This document shows positions 44,313-52,310 of a stretch of DNA of 60,334 nucleotides, piece by piece. The stretch is from NCBI GenBank assembly GCA_009694365.1, contig SHVE01000011.1:1-60334 (forward strand), given 5' to 3'. Positions within the stretch are counted from its first letter, which is position 1. Each line of letters opens with the position of its first letter. The notes under the pieces were generated by a model. The model did no database searches, was not told the origin of the DNA, and was given only the letters and a program-made list of their open reading frames with translations. A program made the position numbers and the translations under genes. This stretch comes from Thermoleophilia bacterium. Lineage in GTDB: Bacteria; Actinomycetota; Thermoleophilia; Miltoncostaeales; Miltoncostaeaceae.

Positions 44313-46772
44313 CTAGTCGTCCGCAGACACGTCCGCACCCACGGTGGCGACGCCGAGGACCCGGTCGATCTCGCCCTCGCCGATCAGCACGGTACGAGGG
44401 CGGGAACCCTCATACCCGGAGATCACGCCGAGGCGCTCGAGCGAATCCACGAGGCGCCCGGCGCGGGCGTACCCCACTCCCAAACGCCGCTGGAGCAGCG
44501 AGACGGACGCCGTCCCCTGCTGCACGACGGTCTCCACGGCCTTCGGGATAAGCTCGTCGCCACCGAACATCACATCGGCGTCCGGGACATAGCGGCGCTC
44601 AAGCAATTCCTCGTGCAACTCCGGACGTCCCTGGCGCCGCCAGTGATCCGTGATCGCGAGGATCTCCTCCTCCGAGACGTAAGCACCCTGTAGGCGCTGA
44701 AGGCGCGAAGTTCCCACCGGACGAAAGAGCATGTCGCCGTCCCCGAGCAGCGACTCCGCGCCACCGGCGTCGAGGACAACCCGCGAATCCACCTGCGACG
44801 ACACCGCGAACGCGATGCGTGACGGCACGTTGGCCTTGATCATCCCGGTGATCACATCCACCGACGGGCGCTGCGTCGCCAGCAGGAGATGGATCCCCAC
44901 GGCACGACTCTTCTGCGCGAGGCGGATGATCGCGTCCTCAACCTCTCCCGGGGACACCATCATCAGGTCGGCGAGTTCGTCGATGACCACGAGGATGTGC
45001 GGGACGGTGCTGAGGCCCTGCGGGCGGCGGATGGCATTCCAGTCCGCGAGGTTCCGAGCACGGGCCGCCCCCATCAGTTCGTATCGGGCCTCCATCTCCC
45101 CCACGATGTTGGACAACACCGCCGTGGCGTTCTTCATGTTGGTCACCACGGGGGTGAGGAGATGCGGGATGCCCTCGTAGTGGTTCAGCTCGACCTTTTT
45201 CGGATCGATCATCACCAGACGCAGATCGTCGGGAGTGGCCCGGAGGAGGATGGAGGCGAGGAGGACGTTGATGCAGACGCTCTTCCCCGTGCCGGTCGAA
45301 CCCGCGATGAGCAAATGCGGCATGCGGGCAATGTCGAGGTACACCGCCGTGCCGCCGATGTCGAGACCGAGCCATGCAACCAGAGGCCCTGCGTCGGAGG
45401 GGAACTCCCGCCACACGTCGCCCAGCGTCACCAAGCTCGCGTCGGGGTTCGGCACCTCCACACCCACCGCCTGCTTACCGGGGATGGGCGCGAGGATTCG
45501 CAGTTCGGCCGTGGCGGCGAGCGCGTAGGCAAGGTCGTCACGCAGCGAGGAGACGCGTGAGACCTTGGTGCCCGGCGCGAGGCGCAACTCATACCGCGTG
45601 ACGCGCGGGCCGGACACCGTGTGGGTGATGTCGGCGGTCACCCCGAATTCCGCGAGCGCCTCCACGAGACGCCGCGAGGTGGCGCGCACCAGCGATGCCG
45701 ACATCGTCGACACCCCGGACGACCTCACGAGCGTACGCCGGGATGGCGGCTTCCACCCACCCCGCGGTCCGTTGGAGGGCGCGGTGTGGATGTTCTCCAC
45801 CACCCCTCCCCGCGGATCCTCGTCACGTGCCTCGTCGTCACCCGGGTCCACGCCCGGCAGTGCCACCGGCAGGAATACGTCGTCGCCCAGCATCTCGTCG
45901 TCGCCATCGAATGGGTCATCGAGCACGTCGTGGGCGTCAGTGCCAACGAACAGGCTCCGCCCGTCGTCAATTGACACCGGCGTGGGCCAGTCCTCATCGC
46001 GACGTACACCCGAGTCGTACGCGGGATCGTCGTCTAGGTAGTCCTCATCAGTGCGTCGCGTGGTGGGCGTGGCGAGCGTGCGGGCAATGGCCCGGGCCTC
46101 GCCACCCGCACGGCGACCCCCGCGGACCGTGGTGACCGTGGCCGTCGCCACGCCCCGACCCACGGCGGCGCCCGCTGTGGCCACGCTCCGACCAGACCCC
46201 CGTAGCGCATCGCCGAGCGACGCACCGCTCATCAGCACCATTCCCGCCGCGATTCCGAGAACGGTGACGATGTTGGCACCGACGGCACCGACGGTGTTGG
46301 CGGCCGACCACCAGAGACCGGCCCCGGTCACGCCACCGGTGGCCTGCATGTCGCGCATCACGAACCACCCCCCGGACGTCTCCATCCCCACCCCGAAGAT
46401 CCCGGATGCGAGCCCGAGGAGAATCGCGGCTCCGGCAATGCCCGCGCCGATCCGGAAGGGAGTCGTGTCGAACACGGGGATGCGCACGATCAGATGGATT
46501 CCCACGACGACCATCACGAGAGGCGCGAGGCCCACCCCACGGCCCAGGACGCCGCGGAAAACGGACTCCAGTCCCACGCCGAATGCACCGCCGCCGAGGC
46601 CCGCGAAGACCACCGCACCGAGGAACGCCCCCAGTGCGATGAGCGCGAGCCCACCGATCTCACGGTAGCCACGGCCACCCCGCTTCGGAGCACGGCGCCG
46701 GGCACGGGCCCGCGTGGCGGGGCGCGTCGTTGGGGCGGACTGCGTTCGGGTCCTACGGGTGGTTGCGGGCAC
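44313..46772 (-). CDS. ftsK: DNA translocase FtsK/SpoIIIE
   Basis: 819 residues from GTG 46770-46772, with GGGGAG just ahead; a TTG at 46797-46799 would add nine residues. Basic N-terminus, four hydrophobic helices to ~residue 185, an acidic linker (DDDPAYDSG, DDPFDGDDEM), then the motor domain with Walker A IAGSTGTGKSVCIN, LVMIDPKKVELNHYE, LVVIDELADLMM and LATQRPSVDVITG. The C-terminal winged helix is the FtsK gamma domain (SVSLLQRRLGVGYARAGRLVD). It pumps chromosome ends apart at division. Confidence 0.95.
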   Translation of the reverse strand: MPATTRRTRTQSAPTTRPATRARARRRAPKRGGRGYREIGGLALIALGAFLGAVVFAGLGGGAFGVGLESVFRGVLGRGVGLAPLVMVVVGIHLIVRIPVFDTTPFRIGAGIAGAAILLGLASGIFGVGMETSGGWFVMRDMQATGGVTGAGLWWSAANTVGAVGANIVTVLGIAAGMVLMSGASLGDALRGSGRSVATAGAAVGRGVATATVTTVRGGRRAGGEARAIARTLATPTTRRTDEDYLDDDPAYDSGVRRDEDWPTPVSIDDGRSLFVGTDAHDVLDDPFDGDDEMLGDDVFLPVALPGVDPGDDEARDEDPRGGVVENIHTAPSNGPRGGWKPPSRRTLVRSSGVSTMSASLVRATSRRLVEALAEFGVTADITHTVSGPRVTRYELRLAPGTKVSRVSSLRDDLAYALAATAELRILAPIPGKQAVGVEVPNPDASLVTLGDVWREFPSDAGPLVAWLGLDIGGTAVYLDIARMPHLLIAGSTGTGKSVCINVLLASILLRATPDDLRLVMIDPKKVELNHYEGIPHLLTPVVTNMKNATAVLSNIVGEMEARYELMGAARARNLADWNAIRRPQGLSTVPHILVVIDELADLMMVSPGEVEDAIIRLAQKSRAVGIHLLLATQRPSVDVITGMIKANVPSRIAFAVSSQVDSRVVLDAGGAESLLGDGDMLFRPVGTSRLQRLQGAYVSEEEILAITDHWRRQGRPELHEELLERRYVPDADVMFGGDELIPKAVETVVQQGTASVSLLQRRLGVGYARAGRLVDSLERLGVISGYEGSRPRTVLIGEGEIDRVLGVATVGADVSADD

Positions 46773-46851
46773 GGTCTCCCCGGGGTCGACGTTCCCCAAG
46801 GCTTTGGACGCCTACGGGCCGACTCCTGCCTCGATCGACCGTGCCCGTGGC

Positions 46852-48540
46852 CTAGACCTCCACCACCACCGGGATAATGACCGGACGCTGCCGCGACCGT
46901 CGGTTGATAAGCGAACCCACGGCATCGTGCAAGCGCTTTTTGAGCACGTCGACCTCGTGGACGCGCTCTTCGGACGACTCGGCGACGCTCTCCGCGACGA
47001 CCTCGCGAATGCTCGCAATCAGGTCCTCGTCGTCGGCCCCCGCGAAACCGCGGGTCACGATGTCGGGTTCGCCCGCGATGGTGCCGTCGTGAGCGTCGAT
47101 TTGGATGACCACAAGCACCAGCCCGTCCTCCGACATGTGGCGGCGATCGCGCACCACCCCTTCGCCCACGTCCGCGGTCCCGAACGAGTCCACGTACGTG
47201 ATACCCGACTCCACCCGTTCACCGAGGACGACCCCGTCCGACGACACCTCCATCACGTCGCCGTTCTCGAGGATGACCGTGCGCTCAGGGATCCCCAGTC
47301 GGTTCGCGAGATCGGCGTGGGCCATCTGGTGACGCGCCTCGCCATGAATCGGGGCGAAGAAACGCGGGCGCACGAGTTGCAGCATCCAGGCGAGCTCGTC
47401 GCGCACGCCGTGCCCGGACGCGTGGATGTCGGGGCGGGTCTCCGGCGTGACCACATGCGCCCCGGCAGCGACCAAGCGGTTGATGGTTTCGTCGATCGCC
47501 AACTCATTCCCGGGAATACGACGGGAGCTGTAGACGATGGTGTCCCCCGGTGTGATGCTGACCCGGGGATGGGCTCCGTTGGACATGCGGCGGAGCGCCG
47601 ACAACGGCTCACCTTGGCTGCCCGTGGTGATGATGACCAACTCGTCGTCCGGCGTGGTCCCGATCTCCTTGTCGCCGATCATCACACCGTCGGGCACCGT
47701 GAGGTAGCCGAGGGTGCGGGCCACGTTAACGTTACGCACCATCGAACGCCCGACCACCGCGACCTGCCGGCCGTCCCGGTACGCGGCCGTGATCACCTGC
47801 TGGATTCGGTCGATCTGTGACGAGAACGTCGTGACGATAACTCGACCCGGAGCGGTTGCGAACAGGCTGGAGAGCGCCGGGCCGACCGCCTCCTCCGGAC
47901 GCTTGCCGGAGACCGGAACGTCCGCGTTGGTGGAATCGCCGAGCATAACGAGGACGCCACGCTCGCCCAGACGTGCGAGGCCTGCGATGTCACTGCGCTT
48001 AGACGGCCCCCCGATCGGGAGGTGGTCGAACTTGAAGTCACCCGTGTGAAACAGCGTGCCGGCAGGACTGTGGAGCGCCACCGCCACACAGTCGGGGATG
48101 CTGTGCGTCACGCGCAGGAACTCGGCCTCGAAGGGACCGACCGTCCGCGGCGGATCCCCGGCGGCCACCTCGATCAACTCGACATCGCCGAGGAGGCGAT
48201 GCTCATCCAGTTTGCCGCGCAGCAGCGCGAGGGTGAACCGCGTTCCGATGATCGGAACCGGGCCGACCTCACGGATGAACCACGGCACCGCGCCGATGTG
48301 GTCCTCATGGCCATGCGTCAGGATGAGGGCGTCGATGCGCGACCGGTTCTCTGCCAGGTACGTCATGTCCGGCAGTACGAGGTCCACACCGAGTTGGTCA
48401 GGAGTCGGAAATGTCACGCCGCAGTCGATCATCACGATGCGATCGGCGTATTCCACGACGTACAGGTTTTTGCCGATCTCGCCCACCCCGCCAAGCGGGA
48501 TGATTCGGAGCGACGGAGCGGGGCCACTTGGCGGTGTCAG
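46852..48540 (-). CDS. rnj: ribonuclease J, probable CTG start
   Basis: 562 residues if begun at CTG 48538-48540. Metallo-beta-lactamase domain with THGHEDHIG, then GDSTNADV, the beta-CASP domain and a C-terminal domain. It degrades and processes RNA by 5' exo- and endonuclease action. The family start LRIIPLGGVGEIGKN lies upstream of the first GTG (48484-48486), so that GTG cannot be the start. In frame above it the only start-like codon is a CTG preceded, six bases away, by AGAAGGG; it gives TPPSGPAPSLRIIPLGG, a natural N-terminus. Confidence 0.92.
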   Translation of the reverse strand: MTPPSGPAPSLRIIPLGGVGEIGKNLYVVEYADRIVMIDCGVTFPTPDQLGVDLVLPDMTYLAENRSRIDALILTHGHEDHIGAVPWFIREVGPVPIIGTRFTLALLRGKLDEHRLLGDVELIEVAAGDPPRTVGPFEAEFLRVTHSIPDCVAVALHSPAGTLFHTGDFKFDHLPIGGPSKRSDIAGLARLGERGVLVMLGDSTNADVPVSGKRPEEAVGPALSSLFATAPGRVIVTTFSSQIDRIQQVITAAYRDGRQVAVVGRSMVRNVNVARTLGYLTVPDGVMIGDKEIGTTPDDELVIITTGSQGEPLSALRRMSNGAHPRVSITPGDTIVYSSRRIPGNELAIDETINRLVAAGAHVVTPETRPDIHASGHGVRDELAWMLQLVRPRFFAPIHGEARHQMAHADLANRLGIPERTVILENGDVMEVSSDGVVLGERVESGITYVDSFGTADVGEGVVRDRRHMSEDGLVLVVIQIDAHDGTIAGEPDIVTRGFAGADDEDLIASIREVVAESVAESSEERVHEVDVLKKRLHDAVGSLINRRSRQRPVIIPVVVEV

Positions 48541-48559
48541 GGAATGCCCTTCTGGTTGG

Positions 48560-49438
48560 TCAGGCCGTTCGCCCGATGGCGAGTTCGGCCAGGAGCACGC
48601 GCAGACGCACGCGCTCGTCGTCGGTCGCGTCGACGAGTGGCAGGCGAACGGTCCCAGACGGGATCATCCCCAGCACCTCGAGAGCGGCCTTGATAAGAAT
48701 CGGATTGGTGGTCTCAAACAGACCAGTCCACAGCGGTGCGAGGGATTGGTCGATCGCCCGTGCGCCCGCCATGTCCCCGGCCGTTGCGAGGGACGCCATC
48801 GCCTGCATGCGTTCACCCACGAGGTGTGAGGCGACAGAGATCACTCCCTGGCCCCCCATCTCCAGCACCGGCATGAACATGTCGTCGTTTCCCGCATAGA
48901 TCGCGAGATCCGTGGACTCCATCACCGCGCGGGTCTCGGCGAGATCGGGGTTCGCCTGCTTCAGCGCGACCACCCCGGGAATCTCCGCGAGATCCGCGAT
49001 GAGGTCCGGTGGCATGTTGAGCGCCGTGCGCCCGGGAATGTTGTAGAGCACGACCGGCAGACCGACCTCGGCGATCGCGCTCACGTGGCGGCGAATGCCC
49101 TCCGGCGGGGGCTTGTTGTAGTACGGAGTGACAACCAGCACGGCGTCGGCGCCGAGGTCGCCGGCCACCTCCGTGAGGTGGACGGAATGCGCGGTGTCGT
49201 TACTTCCGGTACCCACGACCAGTGTCTGCCCCTCCCCCACTTCCTCGCGGGTGGAGCGAAACAGGGCAATCCGCTCATCGTCGGTGAGGGTGGAGGCTTC
49301 GCCGGTCGTGCCGGCCACGACGATGCCATCGGACCCTGTGGCTAAGAGCGTGCGCACGAGGGTCCGGAGCGCGGCGTCATCAACGGCTCCAGTTGAATCG
49401 AACGGCGTGACCACCGCAGTGAGGACTGCTCCCAGCAC
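48560..49438 (-). CDS. dapA: 4-hydroxy-tetrahydrodipicolinate synthase
   Basis: 292 residues from GTG 49436-49438, giving LGAVLTAVVTPFDSTG. It has VVAGTTGEASTLTDDE, YYNKPPPEGI, YNIPGRT with the catalytic Tyr, and the Schiff-base Lys in GVVALKQANPD. It condenses pyruvate with aspartate semialdehyde, starting the lysine/DAP branch. It lies directly upstream of rnj on the same strand, as in many actinobacteria. Confidence 0.95.
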   Translation of the reverse strand: MLGAVLTAVVTPFDSTGAVDDAALRTLVRTLLATGSDGIVVAGTTGEASTLTDDERIALFRSTREEVGEGQTLVVGTGSNDTAHSVHLTEVAGDLGADAVLVVTPYYNKPPPEGIRRHVSAIAEVGLPVVLYNIPGRTALNMPPDLIADLAEIPGVVALKQANPDLAETRAVMESTDLAIYAGNDDMFMPVLEMGGQGVISVASHLVGERMQAMASLATAGDMAGARAIDQSLAPLWTGLFETTNPILIKAALEVLGMIPSGTVRLPLVDATDDERVRLRVLLAELAIGRTA

Positions 49439-49519
49439 GGGCGGCAGTATAGGGCGGTGCCGCGGGGTCCGGCAGATTGGGCCGCAGCCGGACGGTGGTC
49501 GGCGACGCGGCCGGGGCAC

Positions 49520-49847
49520 TCAGCAATCGGGGCTCACCACGATGGAATATGCGCGTACGTCCCCTTGCAGACCGCGGTCGCCGGCGATGAGCCGGGCCAA
49601 CCGGTCCTCGCAGAACCGCCGACCGGGACGAAACGGAGACCATGGAATCGTCGGCGTATGCGGATGACGATCTCCTCGCGGACCTGATCCCGCACGGGGA
49701 TCAGGTCCAGGTTCGAACGGCACGCGATTGAGACTGCGACCGTCGTCGCCTCGCGATCGTTGATCGCCACGGAACCACAACGAATACTCGGTCGCCAATC
49801 TGATGGTCGGCCGCAACACCGCCGACTGAGCCGCTGCCGATGATCAC
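49520..49847 (-). pseudogene. probable frameshifted small gene between dapA and cupin
   Basis: The 429-base gap 49439-49867 holds no intact gene. On the minus strand three frames in turn look protein-like: from GTG 49845-49847 IIGSGSVGGVAADHQIGDRV; next, about 49700-49770, INDREATTVAVSIACRSNLDL, then REEIVIRIRRRFHGLRFVP; and finally RFCEDRLARLIAGDRGLQGD ending in VSPDC and a stop at 49520. Joined by two frameshifts they would make a ~110-residue protein. I do not recognise it. A perfect 12-base inverted repeat (49680-49691 with 49697-49708) lies within. Sequencing error is an alternative to decay. Confidence 0.35.
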
Positions 49848-49867
49848 GCCGTACTGCCGGGCGGATA

Positions 49868-50275
49868 TTAGGGGCGCGGGATCTCCTGGCCGGTTTCCGG
49901 ATCGATGCGAATGCCGTCGGTGATGCCCGTGCCCGGAGGCGCCCCGATGATGAGCCATGTTGCGTCGCGGTCGGAGGTGTTCTGAATACGGCGGCTGGTG
50001 TCCTTGCCCACGCGCAACCAGTCGTAATCGTTCACGATCACGACGTCACCCTCGATGAGCATCTCCTGCGGCCCACCGACGATGAGGTGGTAGATCTCCT
50101 CCTGCTCGTGGTGGCGGTGATACGCCATCTGGTGCCCCGGACCGAACGTCCAGACGCGGCAGGTCATGTGTTCCGCGCCCACGGCACCGGCGAAGTCCTG
50201 TGACGCCGGACCTCCGCCCTTCCGTTCCCTGCGCTCCACGTCGTCAGACGTAACGTGCGTGTATCCATCCGCCAT
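49868..50275 (-). CDS. cupin-domain protein
   Basis: 135 residues. One cupin_2-like barrel: MAYHRHHEQEEIYHLIVGG carries the metal-binding His and Glu residues, followed by LIEGDVVIVNDYDWLRV and TSDRDATWLIIGAPPG. Probably binds a small ligand or metal; function unknown. It is 62 bases after dapB on the same strand. Confidence 0.8.
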   Translation of the reverse strand: MADGYTHVTSDDVERRERKGGGPASQDFAGAVGAEHMTCRVWTFGPGHQMAYHRHHEQEEIYHLIVGGPQEMLIEGDVVIVNDYDWLRVGKDTSRRIQNTSDRDATWLIIGAPPGTGITDGIRIDPETGQEIPRP

Positions 50276-50337
50276 CGGAAACTCCTGATCCGGGTACGTC
50301 GAACGAGCCTACCAGCGCACACCCCAGCACCCCGGTC

Positions 50338-51033
50338 TCACTCCCCGAAGAGAATGGCCTCAAGGCCCAGCGTCACGCCCGGGCGATCCCCCACCGCACG
50401 AATGCCCTGAAGGACACCCGGCATGAAACTCGCACGCGACAGAGTGTCGTGCCGGATCGACAACGTCTCGTCGTGACCCCCGAGCACCACCTCCTGATGG
50501 GCGACGAGGCCCGGAAGGCGTACCGAGTGGATGACCACATCCCCCTCCATCATCTCCGCCGTGCGGATGGACGTCCCCGAGGGTGCGTCGACCTTGCCGT
50601 CGTGATGGAGTTCGATGATCTCCGCACGCTGCATATGGCGCGACGCTTCGGCCGCGAAGCGCATCATGAGAACGGCCCCAATGGCGAAGTTCGGTGCCAC
50701 GAGCAAGTTGGCGGGGCCGCCGTCCGCGGTTACGCGAAGCGCGTCCATCTGAGCCCCGGTGAGCCCCGTGGTTCCTACAACAACGTGCACACCCGCATCG
50801 AGACAGGCCGTCGTCGTGGCGAAGACGACGTCGGGGTGGGTGAAGTCCACCGCGACGTCGGGGGATGCGGCGGTGATGGCCTCCGCGACACTCACGAATG
50901 CGGGTGGTGCCTGGCCCGCGAGCACCGGGTCGACCGTCGCCACGAGATCCATGTCCGCGGCCACCGTCACGGCCTCAACGACGGCCCGCCCCATCCGCCC
51001 CGCTGCGCCAACCACCATCACACGAATCATCAC
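50338..51033 (-). CDS. dapB: 4-hydroxy-tetrahydrodipicolinate reductase
   Basis: 231 residues. NAD(P)H-binding VVGAAGRMGRAV, VDFTHPDVV, VVGTTGLTGAQ, VAPNFAIGAVLMM, and the DapB signature ELHHDGKVDAPSGT with catalytic His-His and Lys. It reduces the DapA product. The start overlaps the M16 stop as ATGA. The gene is separated from dapA by the cupin and decayed gene. Confidence 0.93.
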   Translation of the reverse strand: MMIRVMVVGAAGRMGRAVVEAVTVAADMDLVATVDPVLAGQAPPAFVSVAEAITAASPDVAVDFTHPDVVFATTTACLDAGVHVVVGTTGLTGAQMDALRVTADGGPANLLVAPNFAIGAVLMMRFAAEASRHMQRAEIIELHHDGKVDAPSGTSIRTAEMMEGDVVIHSVRLPGLVAHQEVVLGGHDETLSIRHDTLSRASFMPGVLQGIRAVGDRPGVTLGLEAILFGE

Positions 51034-52310
51034 GCCTCCACTCCCTGTGGCGCCAACCGCCCGGCGGCCGTACGCACGACGTCGTCATTCGGCCCAATCG
51101 CCGCGACCGACATCCGTGAAGGATTCCAGAATTCGCGGGCCACTGCGCCCACGTCGTCTGCCGTCACCGCCTCGATGCGCTCCATGATCTCATCCACCTC
51201 GAGGAGTTCGGTCCCCGAGAGCACGGCGCGGCCATTGCGATGCATGCGTGTGGCCGGGCTTTCGAGCCCCAATACGAGGCGTCCCTTCAGGTGTTCACGG
51301 GCCCGGCTCAACTCCTCGGCCGGAACGGGTTCCGACCCCATACGGGACATCTCCCGTCCAACGATCTCCGCCGCCTCGGCGAGGTTGTCCTCACGGGTGC
51401 CGAGGTACACGCCCACCTGCCCCGTGTCGGCGTACCCGACCGAGTAGGTGCCGACCGAATATGCGAGCCCGCGCTTTTCCCGGATCTCTTGGAACAGGCG
51501 CGAGCTCATCGATCCACCGAGAATGACGTCGAGCACGCCCATCGCATGCCGGCGATCGTCGGATCGATCGAGACCGGGGCCGCCGAGGGCCAAGTGGTAC
51601 TGCTCGGTTGGCTTCACCCGCGACACGATCGTCGGGGCTCCTGGTGCTCCCGGCACCACCTCGTGCGTCTCGGTCGTCTCTCCAAGGCCGCCGAGATACC
51701 GCTCGGACAACTCAACAAGACGCCCCTGATCGATGGAGCCACTGGCGGCCACCACGATGTTGCCCGCCGTGTAGTGGCCCCGATGAAATGCCCGGAGGTC
51801 GTCGTCCGGGACGGAGGCGATGACCTCGCGGGTACCGATCACCGGGCGCCCAAGCGGCTGGTCGGGGAACACCGCCTCCGAGATGAGATCGTTGACCAGA
51901 TCACCGGGATCGTCCTCGTACATGACGATCTCCTCAAGAATGACCTGCCGCTCCTGCTCCACCTCCCGGAATGCCGGGCGGGTGAGCATGTCGGCGATCA
52001 CCTCGAAGGCCACCTCGAGGTGCTCATCGAGCACTCGCGTGTACACAACCGTGTGATCGCGCCCGGTCGCCGCGTTGATCTCTCCGCCCAGACCGTCGAA
52101 CAACTCGGCGATCTGTGCGGCGGAGTAGCGGTCGGTGCCCTTGAACAGGAGGTGCTCGATGAAGTGGGAAATCCCACCCTCCGACGCCCGTTCGAAGCGG
52201 GACCCGACGCCGATCCAGAATCCGAGCGCAACCGAGCGCACCCCCGCGAGGGGCTCCGAAATAATCCGGAGCCCCTCGCGGGTGGTGTCGAGCGCTCGGT
52301 CCCCGGTCAC
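51030..52310 (-). CDS. M16 family zinc metalloprotease
   Basis: 426 residues. HFIEHLLFKGT is the inverted HxxEH zinc motif, with the third ligand Glu in VILEEIVMYEDD. Layout of two homologous ~200-residue halves, the second inactive, as in insulinase-like peptidases. Conserved position after pnp in Gram-positives; the physiological substrate is unknown. GTG overlaps the pnp stop (GTGA). Confidence 0.9.
   Translation of the reverse strand: MTGDRALDTTREGLRIISEPLAGVRSVALGFWIGVGSRFERASEGGISHFIEHLLFKGTDRYSAAQIAELFDGLGGEINAATGRDHTVVYTRVLDEHLEVAFEVIADMLTRPAFREVEQERQVILEEIVMYEDDPGDLVNDLISEAVFPDQPLGRPVIGTREVIASVPDDDLRAFHRGHYTAGNIVVAASGSIDQGRLVELSERYLGGLGETTETHEVVPGAPGAPTIVSRVKPTEQYHLALGGPGLDRSDDRRHAMGVLDVILGGSMSSRLFQEIREKRGLAYSVGTYSVGYADTGQVGVYLGTREDNLAEAAEIVGREMSRMGSEPVPAEELSRAREHLKGRLVLGLESPATRMHRNGRAVLSGTELLEVDEIMERIEAVTADDVGAVAREFWNPSRMSVAAIGPNDDVVRTAAGRLAPQGVEA

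Noticed and set aside
49680-49708. Perfect 12-base stem-loop between dapA and the cupin gene as a terminator
   Set aside because: It has no T-tract and lies within coding-like sequence, so it is only mentioned with the pseudogene.
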